Positions 1 through 6,858 of a stretch of 6,858 bases of DNA are shown here, in pieces. Source of the DNA: Puniceicoccales bacterium. Its GTDB lineage: Bacteria > Verrucomicrobiota > Verrucomicrobiia > Opitutales > UBA953. Under the pieces are notes generated by a model. It saw only the letters and a list, made by a program, of their open reading frames with translations, did not search any database and had not been told where the DNA came from. How positions within the stretch are numbered: position 1 is the stretch's first letter; every line of letters starts with the position of its first letter. The translations under genes were made by a program, and so were the position numbers. The stretch covers positions 1-6,858 of the forward strand of contig JAITIB010000089.1 of assembly GCA_031279675.1 (NCBI GenBank), read 5' to 3'.

Positions 1-83
1 TTTTCACCAACAACAAAACCGGCGGCTTGGGCGAAACCAAGAGCGACGGTGTTGGCGGTGGCGTTGGGAACGGTGGCGGTCAT
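1..83 (-). CDS. 5' end of an unidentified CDS, truncated by the window edge
   Basis: An ATG on the minus strand at 83-81 opens a frame that stays open to the left edge, giving 27 codons. The predicted N-terminus starts MTATVPNATANTVALGF and continues AQAAGFVVGE. The codons are mostly G/C-ending, like the neighbouring genes. The frame stays open upstream of the ATG back to an in-frame stop at 143-141, so a non-ATG start further upstream is possible. There is no Shine-Dalgarno sequence, but the other genes here lack one too. It lies downstream of recA on the same strand, 159 bp after the recA stop. The Ala/Val/Thr/Gly-rich start is not one I recognise. It does not resemble alaS or recX, which follow recA in some bacteria. 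I infer a real gene start from the open frame and codon use only. Confidence 0.45.
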   Translation of the reverse strand, partial: MTATVPNATANTVALGFAQAAGFVVGE

Positions 84-242
84 TGCGGTTTTGTGGGGGA
101 CACTCAGAAAGGATTCAGAGAGGGAACGCAAGCGGTTTTTTCAAAAATATTGCGGGCGGGAAAATCGAAGGGCGGGCATGGCAGCGCGACAAGCTTTGTT
201 CCACGGGCAGAGGCAAGATTGCACGGGCCACTTATTCCGGGA

Positions 243-1310
243 TTATTCCGCTGGCGCGGTCTCAGGCTCTGTCTCACCCAGTGTTGTGCCGCCGACGACC
301 TGGACCTTGCCCAGGATTTCCTTGGAAATCTCGTCCATCACGGCAGGGTTTTTCGCGAGATAGTCCTTCGCGGCTTCGCGCCCCTGCCCGATGAGCTGCC
401 CCTTGTAGGCGATCCACGCGCCTTTTTTCTCCAGGATTTTGTTCTCGACGCCAAGGTCGATGATCGAGCCCGTGCGCGAGATGCCCTCGTTATACATGAT
501 GTCAAATTCGCATTCCGTGAACGGTGGCGCGACCTTGTTTTTGACGACCTTGACGCGTGTGCGGTTGCCGGTGACCTTGCCCGACGGTTCCTTGATCTGC
601 CCGATGCGGCGGATGTCCATGCGCACCGACGCGAAAAACTTCAGGGCGCGCCCGCCGGGCGTCGTCTCGGGGCTGCCAAACATGACGCCGATTTTTTCGC
701 GGATCTGGTTGGTGAACACGCAAAGACAGTTCGTCTTGTTGATGGCGGCGGTGAGACGGCGCATGGCCTGGCTCATCATGCGCGCCTGCACGCCCATGGT
801 GGCGTCGCCCACCTGCCCGTCGAGCTCCTGCTTGGAGACGAGCGCGGCAACCGAGTCCACGACCACGATGTCCACGGCGCCGCTGCGGATGAGCGTCTCG
901 GCTATGTTGAGCGCGTCCTCGCCGCTCTCCGGCTGGGAGACCAGCAGGTTGTCCAGATCGACGCCCACGACCTTGGAGTAGCGCGGGTCGAGCGCGTGCT
1001 CGACATCGACGAAAACCGCATTGCCTCCCTGGCGCTGCACCTCGGCGATGATGCTGAGGCAGAGGGTCGTTTTGCCGGACGATTCGGGGCCGTAAATCTC
1101 GACAATGCGCCCCTTGGGCAAACCGCCGACGCCCAGCGCGAGGTCAAGCGCGACGGAGCCCGTTGACACGGTGGCGATGTTCATCTTGGTGGCGTCGCCC
1201 ATGCGCATCAGGGTGCCCTCGCCGTATTGTTTGTTGATCGCGGAAAGGGCGAGGTTGAGCGCGGCCTTGTCGGTTTTTTCGGAACGCGCGGGAAGTTGTT
1301 CTTTGGCCAT
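243..1310 (-). CDS. recA: RecA recombinase, complete, 355 aa
   Basis: RecA is the ATP-dependent DNA strand-exchange protein. It forms filaments on single-stranded DNA, drives homologous recombination and stimulates LexA self-cleavage in the SOS response. Visible motifs are Walker A GPESSGKTT (residues 74-82), the catalytic glutamate in VFVDVEHALDP (Glu104), Walker B ending in VVVDS (Asp152), DNA loop L1 (about 159-183, GDATMGVQARMMSQAMR) and loop L2 (about 210-225, GSPETTPGGRALKF). RVKVVKNKV lies at 252-260, and the C-terminus is acidic (ETEPETAPAE), as in other RecA proteins. The length is typical. I chose the start at 1310 because MAKEQLPARSEK leads directly into the conserved N-terminal helix; an in-frame ATG at 1406 would add 32 residues with no family counterpart. 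No Shine-Dalgarno is visible. It is divergent from fabV. No recX or lexA lies in the window, and I see no recognisable SOS box. The protein shows no intein and no missing key residue. Confidence 0.98.
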   Translation of the reverse strand: MAKEQLPARSEKTDKAALNLALSAINKQYGEGTLMRMGDATKMNIATVSTGSVALDLALGVGGLPKGRIVEIYGPESSGKTTLCLSIIAEVQRQGGNAVFVDVEHALDPRYSKVVGVDLDNLLVSQPESGEDALNIAETLIRSGAVDIVVVDSVAALVSKQELDGQVGDATMGVQARMMSQAMRRLTAAINKTNCLCVFTNQIREKIGVMFGSPETTPGGRALKFFASVRMDIRRIGQIKEPSGKVTGNRTRVKVVKNKVAPPFTECEFDIMYNEGISRTGSIIDLGVENKILEKKGAWIAYKGQLIGQGREAAKDYLAKNPAVMDEISKEILGKVQVVGGTTLGETEPETAPAE

Positions 1311-1464
1311 GTGCGGAGAGAGCGTTGGTTGTGTCGGTGCGAGGCGCGAGGTTCTGGGAAACTGCGCGGGGCAATGCAAGCGCGAATCCTCGCCCGCCCT
1401 GGGCACCCGGCGGGGAAATGTTTTTGGGTTGAACCCCCGTGGCGTTTTCCCAGCCTTCGCGCAA
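1311..1464. promoter_or_regulatory. Divergent recA/fabV promoter region
   Basis: These 154 bp separate the start codons of recA (minus) and fabV (plus), so both genes' promoters and 5' leaders must lie here or overlap the coding ends. I could not find a convincing -35/-10 pair in either direction. Two small dyads are visible. One is TTC-TGG-GAA at 1352-1360. The other is GGGTT-G-AACCC at 1426-1436, perfect over 5 bp arms and ending 28 bp before the fabV ATG. Neither matches the E. coli or Bacillus LexA operator. That this is a regulatory region follows from gene layout; the individual sites are unproven. Confidence 0.6.
1393..1425 (+). other. Possible leader hairpin followed by a T run, upstream of fabV
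   Basis: CCCGCC (1393-1398) pairs perfectly with GGCGGG (1409-1414) across a 10-base loop, and TTTTT follows at 1421-1425. An alternative smaller dyad, GCCC-T-GGGC (1396-1404), overlaps it. The U run begins 6 bases after the stem, so this is not a canonical intrinsic terminator. Because recA runs the other way, a plus-strand hairpin here could only affect the fabV leader. G+C-rich DNA forms such stems often by chance. Confidence 0.2.
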
Positions 1465-2667
1465 ATGTCTTCAAAGCAAGTCGTCCGACCGAAAATTCGT
1501 GGTTACATCTGCGTTTCCGCCCATCCCGAGGGGTGTGCCGCGCACGTGCGCGAGCAAATCGCCTTCGTCAAGGCGCAACCCGGCCTCAAGGACGGCCCCA
1601 GGAGTGTCCTCGTCATTGGCGCATCCACAGGCTACGGGCTGGCTTCGCGCATCGCCGCGGCCTATGGGAGCCGTGCGGCGACGCTTGGCATCTTTTTTGA
1701 AAAACCGTCCGAAAACGCCCGTCCGGCCTCCGCGGGCTGGTATAACTCCGCGGCATTTGAAACACAGGCCCGCGCGGACGGGCTCTGGGCAAAATCCCTC
1801 AACGGCGATGCGTTTTCCGATGAGATGAAGGCGCGCGCCATCGCCCTCATCAAACGCGAGATGCCCAAACTCGACCTCATCGTTTACTCCCTCGCCTCCC
1901 CGCGCCGCGTGGACCCCAAGACGGGCATCGCCCACCGCTCCGTGCTCAAGCCCATCGGCGAGCCGTTCACGTCCAAAACCCTCGACACCGACCGCCATGA
2001 AGTGGGCCAGATCACCCTCGCCCCCGCGGAGCCCGGTGACATCGCGAACACCGTGAAAGTCATGGGTGGCGAGGATTGGGAACAATGGATGGACGCACTC
2101 GACCAGGCAGACCTCCTCGCCACGGGCTGCACCAGCGTCGCCTACTCATACATCGGCCCAAAGGTCACGTGGCCCGTTTACAAAAACGGCACCATCGGAC
2201 GCGCAAAAGAAGACCTCGAACGCGCCGCCAAGTCCATTGACGCCCTGCTGAAACTCCGCCGCGGGCGCGCCTTCATCTCCGTCAACAAGGCGGTCGTCAC
2301 CCAGGCCAGCTCCGCCATTCCCGTAGTCCCCCTCTACATCGCGCTCCTGTTCAAGGCCATGAAAGCGCGCGGCACCCACGAGGGCTGCATCGAGCAGGCA
2401 TGGCGGCTCTTCTCCACACAAATGTACAACGAGAACTTCCTCGACTTCGACGACGCGCGCCGCGTCCGCCTCGACGACTGGGAAATGCGCGACGAGGTCC
2501 AGCACGAAGTCTTCGCCGCATGGCCCGGCATCACCACCGAAAACCTCGAAGCCCTCACCGACTACGCCGGCTACCAAGCCGAGTTTCTCAAACTCTTCGG
2601 ATTCGGCCTCCCCAACGTCAACTATGACGCCGAGGTCGAGCTCGAAGTCCCCATCCTCCCCGCCTGA
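1465..2667 (+). CDS. fabV: FabV-type trans-2-enoyl-ACP/CoA reductase, NADH-dependent, 400 aa
   Basis: FabV reduces the trans-2-enoyl thioester to the saturated acyl chain, the last step of each fatty-acid elongation round. It is an alternative to FabI, FabK and FabL, and members of this family are typically little affected by triclosan. The enlarged short-chain dehydrogenase fold is recognisable. The N-terminus RPKIRGYICVSAHPEGC (8-24) is the family signature. The dinucleotide-binding loop is GASTGYG (52-58), followed by FFEKP (77-81). The FabV active-site spacing Tyr-X8-Lys is present as Tyr239 and Lys248 within WPVYKNGTIGRAK. The C-terminus (about 376-387, KLFGFGLPNVNY) also fits, and 400 aa is the usual length. 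I chose the ATG at 1465; the frame is open much further upstream, back over recA, but that part is antisense to recA. No Shine-Dalgarno is present. It is the first gene of a compact four-gene run, 14 bp ahead of the ParA gene. The sequence alone does not say whether the cell has another enoyl reductase. Confidence 0.96.
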   Translation: MSSKQVVRPKIRGYICVSAHPEGCAAHVREQIAFVKAQPGLKDGPRSVLVIGASTGYGLASRIAAAYGSRAATLGIFFEKPSENARPASAGWYNSAAFETQARADGLWAKSLNGDAFSDEMKARAIALIKREMPKLDLIVYSLASPRRVDPKTGIAHRSVLKPIGEPFTSKTLDTDRHEVGQITLAPAEPGDIANTVKVMGGEDWEQWMDALDQADLLATGCTSVAYSYIGPKVTWPVYKNGTIGRAKEDLERAAKSIDALLKLRRGRAFISVNKAVVTQASSAIPVVPLYIALLFKAMKARGTHEGCIEQAWRLFSTQMYNENFLDFDDARRVRLDDWEMRDEVQHEVFAAWPGITTENLEALTDYAGYQAEFLKLFGFGLPNVNYDAEVELEVPILPA

Positions 2668-2681
2668 CACACCAGCGCGCC

Positions 2682-3464
<783 letters not shown>

Positions 3465-3473
3465 ACCCACACC

Positions 3474-4637
3474 ATGTCCCCCGCACCGCCCCCGTTCGCC
3501 CGCCGCGCCTGGGTTGAGATAGACCTGTCCGCCCTTGAGCGCAACCTCGGCAAAATCAAGGCCCACATCCCCCCGCGCATCCACTACATCGCCATCGTCA
3601 AGGCCGACGCCTACGGACACGGCCTCGCCCCCATCGTCACCCGCCTCCTCCAGTGCGGTGTGGAAAATTTCGCGGTCGCCAACGTCCGCGAAGGCGCCGA
3701 CGTGCGCGAAATCGGCCCCGGCGCAAACATCCTCGTCCTCGGCCCCATCCTCCCCGAGGAAATCCCCCGCCTCGCCGATTACCAGCTCACCGCCACGCTC
3801 TCCACACCCGAAGAAGCCCGCGCCCTCGCCACCCACGCCGCCGCGCGCCGACACCGCCAGCCCGTGCACATAAAAATAGACACCGGCATGGGGCGCATGG
3901 GCGCATGGCACACCACCGCCCCCCAACTCATCCGGGACATCCATCAACAACACGCCGGCACCCTCGACATCCGCGGCATCTGCACCCACTTCCCAAGCGC
4001 CGACACCGACCCGCGGCAAACCACCCGCCAGCGCCACCTCTTCCAACAAGTCCTCGACACCCTCCCCCGCGAACTGAATGCCGATGCCCGCCTCCTCATC
4101 CATGCCGACAACAGCGCCGGGCTCGACACCCTCCCCCCCAACGGCCCCTTCAACGCCATTCGCATCGGACTCCTCCAATACGGACTCACGCCCAACCCCG
4201 GCTCGCCCCTCGCGCACATCAACCCCGAACCCGTGCTCAGCTTCCACAGCCGCGTCGGGCTCATAAAAACACTCCCCCCCGGCGCCACCCTCAGCTACAA
4301 CCGCACACACACCCTCGCACACACCACACGCATCGCCATAATAACCGCGGGCTACGGCGACGGCATCCCCCTCTCCGCAAGCAACCGCGCCCAAGTCCTC
4401 ATCCACGGACAACGCTGCCGCATTCTCGGGCGCGTAACCATGGACCAGACACTCGTCGACATCACCGCCAACCCCGACGCCACCGCCGGCGACACCGCCA
4501 CCCTCATCGGCACCCAGCCCGGCGGCGAAATCACCCTGCGGGAATTTTGCTCTTGGACGGACACCATCCCGTGGGAAGTATTTTGCTCCATCACCAAGCG
4601 CGTCGAACGCGCCCCGCGCGGACTGCGCATTCAATAG
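3474..4637 (+). CDS. alr: Alanine racemase, PLP-dependent, 387 aa
   Basis: Alr interconverts L- and D-alanine in the cytoplasm and supplies D-Ala for the peptidoglycan stem peptide. It is a fold-type III PLP enzyme. The cofactor-binding lysine is Lys43 in VKADAYGHG (42-50). The N-terminal barrel continues with KIDTGMGRMG (134-143), where Arg141 is the expected active-site arginine, and CTHFPSADT (170-178). Arg230 in IRIG matches the arginine that contacts the PLP ring nitrogen. The second catalytic base should be Tyr275 in LSYNRTH. The C-terminal beta domain carries AGYGDGIPL (292-300) and VTMDQTLVDI (321-330). Length and order are normal. The local Tyr motif (SYN rather than the frequent SYG) is a mild variant. 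The start at 3474 gives MSPAPPPFARRAWVEIDLSA, where RAWVEIDLSAL is the usual beginning. It lies 9 bp after the ParA gene and 27 bp before argJ, without a Shine-Dalgarno. The frame could be dadX-like (catabolic), but no dadA neighbour supports that. Confidence 0.97.
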   Translation: MSPAPPPFARRAWVEIDLSALERNLGKIKAHIPPRIHYIAIVKADAYGHGLAPIVTRLLQCGVENFAVANVREGADVREIGPGANILVLGPILPEEIPRLADYQLTATLSTPEEARALATHAAARRHRQPVHIKIDTGMGRMGAWHTTAPQLIRDIHQQHAGTLDIRGICTHFPSADTDPRQTTRQRHLFQQVLDTLPRELNADARLLIHADNSAGLDTLPPNGPFNAIRIGLLQYGLTPNPGSPLAHINPEPVLSFHSRVGLIKTLPPGATLSYNRTHTLAHTTRIAIITAGYGDGIPLSASNRAQVLIHGQRCRILGRVTMDQTLVDITANPDATAGDTATLIGTQPGGEITLREFCSWTDTIPWEVFCSITKRVERAPRGLRIQ

Positions 4638-4664
4638 GAAAAAAACCACCACCACCCACCCGCC

Positions 4665-5981
4665 ATGGACACCGCCACCACCCGGCTCACATTCTCCAGC
4701 GAACACCAGCACCGCGCCTGGCTCGCCACCCAGGCCGCCCTGCCCAACGGCTTCAAAACCGGCGTCACACGCTTCAACTTCACCCCCGCCGAAGCGCCCA
4801 AACCCGCCGCCATGACCCTCACCCTCATCACCCTCGACAAGCCCACGCCCGACTTCGCCGCCGTCTTCACCCAAAACGCCTTCCCCGGCGCCCCCGTCAT
4901 CATCGGACGCCGGCGCCTCGCCGAGCCCACCCTCGGCGCCATACTCGTTAACAACAAAATCTCCAACGTATGCGCCCCCGGCGGCATCGCCACCGCCGAG
5001 CGCATCTGCGCCGCCACCGCCGCCCGGCTTCACATGGCCCCCGCGCAAATACTCCCCTCCTCCACCGGCGTCATCGGCTGGAGCCTCCCCGAGGCGGACA
5101 TGCTCGCCGCGCTCCCCCGCGCCATCGCCGCACTGGACGGCGCCGGCATCCTGCCCGCCGCCGAAGGCATCATGACCACCGACCTCTATCCCAAGATCCG
5201 CCGCGCCAAGGCCTCCGGCGGCACCATCGTCGCCATCGGCAAAGGCGCCGGCATGATCGAGCCCAACATGGCCACCCTCCTCGTTTACATCCTGACCGAC
5301 CTCGCAATCCCGCGCAACACACTGCGCGAAACCCTCTCCCGCACCGTCGCCACCACCTTCAACACCATCAGCATCGACAGCGACACAAGCACCTCCGACT
5401 CCATCGTCGCGCTCTCCTCCGGACACATCCCGTGCGCCGACACCACCGCATTCGAGACCGCCCTCGAACAGGTCTGTCGCGAACTCGCCGGCGACATCGT
5501 GCGCAACGGCGAAGGCGTCCGCCACGTCATCCGCGTGCACATCAAGGGCGCACCCGACGCCACCGCGGCACGCGCCCTCGGGAAAGCCATCGTCAACGCC
5601 CCCCTCTTCAAATGCGCCATCGCAGGCAACGACCCCAACGTTGGCCGCCTCATACAGGCCATCGGCAAACACGCCGGCACCCATCCCATCCCCACCGCAC
5701 GCCTGCGCGCATCCATCGGCGGCATTGAAATCTTCGCAAACGGAACATTCCAGCTCAACCCCGCGAAAGAGACCGCCCTCGCAGACTGCCTGCGCGCAGC
5801 CGAACTCTACCCAAGCGCCCCCGACACCAACGGCTTCTTCGCCCCGCCAATAAAATTCCCCCCGCACGAACGCTGCGTCGAAATCGAAATCGCCCTCGAC
5901 TCAGGCCACGCCTCCGCAACCGTCCTCGGCGCCGACCTCACCCACGAATACGTCAGCGAAAACGCCGACTACCGGAGCTAA
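4665..5981 (+). CDS. argJ: ArgJ, glutamate N-acetyltransferase / ornithine acetyltransferase, 438 aa
   Basis: ArgJ moves the acetyl group from N-acetylornithine to glutamate, closing the acetyl cycle of arginine synthesis; some members also use acetyl-CoA. It is an Ntn-type enzyme that cleaves itself before a threonine, which becomes the N-terminal nucleophile of the beta chain. Here the motif KGAGMIEPNMATLL (193-206) places cleavage between Ala203 and Thr204. STGVIG (133-138) contains the Thr-Gly expected for the oxyanion hole. IDSDTSTSDS (237-246) matches the family IDGDTSTND block, NDPNVGRL (322-329) the NDPNWGR block, and the C-terminus YVSENADYRS matches the usual INADYRT ending. NGEGVRHVIRV (281-291) differs from the common GEGATK. 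438 aa is somewhat longer than the usual roughly 400, because of extra residues near the N-terminus. The ATG at 4665 lies after a CCACC-rich spacer with no properly placed Shine-Dalgarno. No other arg gene is in the window. Whether the enzyme is mono- or bifunctional cannot be read from sequence. Confidence 0.95.
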   Translation: MDTATTRLTFSSEHQHRAWLATQAALPNGFKTGVTRFNFTPAEAPKPAAMTLTLITLDKPTPDFAAVFTQNAFPGAPVIIGRRRLAEPTLGAILVNNKISNVCAPGGIATAERICAATAARLHMAPAQILPSSTGVIGWSLPEADMLAALPRAIAALDGAGILPAAEGIMTTDLYPKIRRAKASGGTIVAIGKGAGMIEPNMATLLVYILTDLAIPRNTLRETLSRTVATTFNTISIDSDTSTSDSIVALSSGHIPCADTTAFETALEQVCRELAGDIVRNGEGVRHVIRVHIKGAPDATAARALGKAIVNAPLFKCAIAGNDPNVGRLIQAIGKHAGTHPIPTARLRASIGGIEIFANGTFQLNPAKETALADCLRAAELYPSAPDTNGFFAPPIKFPPHERCVEIEIALDSGHASATVLGADLTHEYVSENADYRS

Positions 5982-6002
5982 CCAACCCCAAGGCGCAACA
6001 CG

Positions 6003-6518
6003 CTACGCATTGACCACCGCCGCCACGATTTCCACGCGCACCAACGGCTTCGAACGCTCCCCGCCAAAACTCGCCTCGACAGGAGCGCCGGCAATCTTCT
6101 CCAGCACATCATCCCCCGAAACCAGCTCCCCAAACGCCGTGTAATTGCGATCCAAAAAACCCGCATCGCCATGGCAAATGAAAAACTGGCTCCCCGCACT
6201 GTCCGGATCCTGCGAACGCGCCATCGAGATAACGCCACGCTCGTGCCGCTTCCCGTTAAACTCCGCCTTCACCCTGTAGCCCGGCCCACCCGTCCCGGGC
6301 GTGCCCGCCACCCCAAGCTTCGAGTTCGGACACCCCCCCTGCACCATGAACCCCTTGATAATGCGATGAAACGCCGTGCCATCATAAAACCCCTCGCGCA
6401 CAAGCTTCTTGAAATTCTCGACAGTCCCGGGCGCAAGCTCCGGCCAAAAGGCGAAAGTCATGTCCCCCAAAGAGGTTTTCAGCGTCACGGTCTCCTGTCC
6501 GGTATTTGATGCGCTCAC
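6003..6518 (-). CDS. Cyclophilin-type peptidylprolyl cis-trans isomerase, 171 aa
   Basis: The product is a cyclophilin that speeds cis-trans isomerisation at proline bonds and so assists folding. Catalytic and binding motifs are present: FHRIIKGFMVQGG (50-62) with the catalytic Arg52, Phe57 and Gln60; SMAR (98-101); GSQFFIC (109-115) with Gln111 and Phe113; and YTAFGELVSG (126-135). The position of the cyclosporin-contacting tryptophan of eukaryotic cyclophilin A is Phe121 (GFLDRN), as in many bacterial forms. No signal peptide or membrane segment is visible, so it should act in the cytoplasm, like PpiB. No usable ATG exists: the only in-frame ATG (6461) would remove the first conserved strand. 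I therefore place the start at GTG 6518, giving MSASNTGQETVTLKTSLGDM; a GTG at 6575 would add 19 residues with no family match. The gene converges on argJ with 21 bp between stops and no visible terminator. Confidence 0.93.
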   Translation of the reverse strand: MSASNTGQETVTLKTSLGDMTFAFWPELAPGTVENFKKLVREGFYDGTAFHRIIKGFMVQGGCPNSKLGVAGTPGTGGPGYRVKAEFNGKRHERGVISMARSQDPDSAGSQFFICHGDAGFLDRNYTAFGELVSGDDVLEKIAGAPVEASFGGERSKPLVRVEIVAAVVNA

Positions 6519-6646
6519 GGTATTTGTTTTTATGCTGGAATGGATGGTTGAAAGATTACCCCGCCATCCCACCACCTCCCCCGGAACCGGTCAAACCGAA
6601 TTTGCCGCCACCCCATCAAGTATTGTGCAGCATTTCATTATTCACG

Positions 6647-6657
6647 CCCCCCCCCCC
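6647..6657. repeat. C11 (minus-strand G11) homopolymer tract
   Basis: Eleven consecutive C residues stand on the plus strand in the spacer. The tract lies 20 bases past the stop codon of the right-edge CDS and 128 bases upstream of the cyclophilin GTG. No other single-base run of this length occurs in the window. Tracts like this are prone to replication slippage, and also to length errors in sequencing and assembly. Confidence 0.95.
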
Positions 6658-6674
6658 ATCCCATGGATTCCCCC
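6647..6674 (-). other. Predicted G-quadruplex motif downstream of the right-edge CDS
   Basis: Read on the minus strand, the order is G5 (6674-6670), a 7-base loop, G3 (6662-6660), a 2-base loop, then G11 (6657-6647), which can supply two more G3 runs with a G in the loop. This satisfies the usual G3+N1-7 rule for a four-run quadruplex. It begins 3 bases after the TGA at 6680-6678, so it would be in the 3' untranslated part of that transcript. Folding and function are not shown by sequence alone. Confidence 0.4.
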
Positions 6675-6677
6675 TTG

Positions 6678-6858
6678 TCAATCTGTCTCGTAACGACACA
6701 GCCTAAAAAACCCCGGACCGGCAGGGTAAACATTGCCACGCACAATAATAGGAATTGGCCCATTTTCTGCCAAAGTAAGGTTCACTCTGGCGTTCGAGGC
6801 CAAATTAAAATTTCTGGAAAGTTCAATAGTGCCGCCTCCGGAAACATTAAGGACATCG
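6678..6858 (-). CDS. C-terminal end of a beta-strand-rich, probably surface or secreted repeat protein (partial)
   Basis: A minus-strand frame is open from the right edge to a TGA at 6680-6678, giving 59 codons. The peptide begins DVLNVSGGGTIELSRNFNL, goes on with ASNARVNLTLAENGPIPIIV, and ends RGNVYPAGPGFFRLCRYETD. Alternating hydrophobic/polar residues, Gly and Asn richness and the D-x-L-x-V-x-G-x-G-x-I-x-L pattern resemble the C-terminal repeats of autotransporter-associated beta-strand proteins, which are common in Verrucomicrobiota. No autotransporter barrel, PEP-CTERM anchor or membrane segment follows before the stop. Composition differs sharply from the other genes: about 46% G+C over the segment and about 41% G/C at third positions (24 of 59 codons, counted by hand), with two AGA codons. 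That suggests a fast-evolving or acquired gene, or a decayed remnant. Family assignment is tentative; that the frame is coding is more likely than not. Confidence 0.55.
   Translation of the reverse strand, partial: DVLNVSGGGTIELSRNFNLASNARVNLTLAENGPIPIIVRGNVYPAGPGFFRLCRYETD

Larger units (their letters stand above)
6519..6677. other. Non-coding spacer between the cyclophilin gene and the right-edge CDS
   Basis: This 159 bp spacer is strongly strand-asymmetric: the minus strand carries many G runs (complement of C runs at 6559-6562, 6568-6570, 6578-6582 and 6647-6657). Minus-strand frames here are short (28 codons at most from an ATG) and resemble nothing. It should contain the cyclophilin promoter and leader. 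I see only weak candidates, such as an A+T-rich patch at 6521-6535 just upstream of the GTG, with no convincing -35 element. A small dyad CGGT-CAA-ACCG lies at 6588-6598 but has no T run and is too short to call a terminator. Confidence 0.5.

Noticed and set aside
27..1166. A 379-codon plus-strand frame antisense to recA
   Set aside because: It overlaps an unmistakable recA and its composition reflects recA's C-ending codons read backwards. It matches no family.
1311..1406. A 32-residue N-terminal extension of RecA from an ATG at 1406
   Set aside because: RecA proteins begin close to MAKEQ..., and the extension would consume most of the recA/fabV promoter region and has no family match.
4646..4668. 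GCCATGG Kozak-like context at the argJ start
   Set aside because: It is a chance result of the C-rich spacer; all genes are bacterial in type and arrangement.
3653..4951. A 432-codon plus-strand frame very rich in Arg, Pro and His
   Set aside because: It is a frame-shifted reading of alr and argJ; the CCN/CGN/CAC richness is a by-product of their codons.
6519..6575. An earlier GTG start (6575) for the cyclophilin
   Set aside because: It adds 19 residues with no signal-peptide character or homology. GTG 6518 starts shortly before the first conserved beta strand.

Overview
The window is G+C-rich chromosomal DNA from a bacterium with extreme C-ending codon preference. It carries ordinary core genes, not a mobile or defence island. 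Three things fit a member of the Verrucomicrobiota, perhaps Opitutaceae: a FabV-type enoyl reductase, start codons without Shine-Dalgarno sequences, and the tail of a beta-strand-repeat surface-type protein. This placement is an inference and I put it at moderate confidence.

Layout. At the left edge (1-83, minus) is the first 27 codons of an unidentified CDS that runs out of the window. Next comes recA (243-1310, minus), complete and canonical. A 154 bp divergent intergenic region (1311-1464) separates recA from a tight plus-strand run of four genes. These are fabV (1465-2667, enoyl-ACP reductase), a Soj/ParA-type ATPase (2682-3464), alr (3474-4637, alanine racemase) and argJ (4665-5981, ornithine/glutamate acetyltransferase). 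The gaps between them are 14, 9 and 27 bp, so they probably form one transcription unit. A cytoplasmic cyclophilin-type peptidylprolyl isomerase (6003-6518, minus, GTG start) converges on argJ with 21 bp between the stop codons. The last stretch (6519-6858) holds a 159 bp G-rich/C-rich spacer with an 11-base C tract and a predicted G-quadruplex motif. After it comes the C-terminal 59 codons of a much more A+T-rich minus-strand CDS that enters from the right.

How the genes fit together. FabV acts in fatty-acid elongation, Alr supplies D-alanine for peptidoglycan, ArgJ runs the acetyl cycle of arginine synthesis, and the ParA ATPase would act in chromosome or cargo positioning. They are housekeeping functions for envelope, growth and segregation, not one pathway. 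The most distinctive points are the ParA gene without an adjacent parB, the variant GEG motif in ArgJ, and the compositionally different right edge. I found no convincing previously undescribed system.
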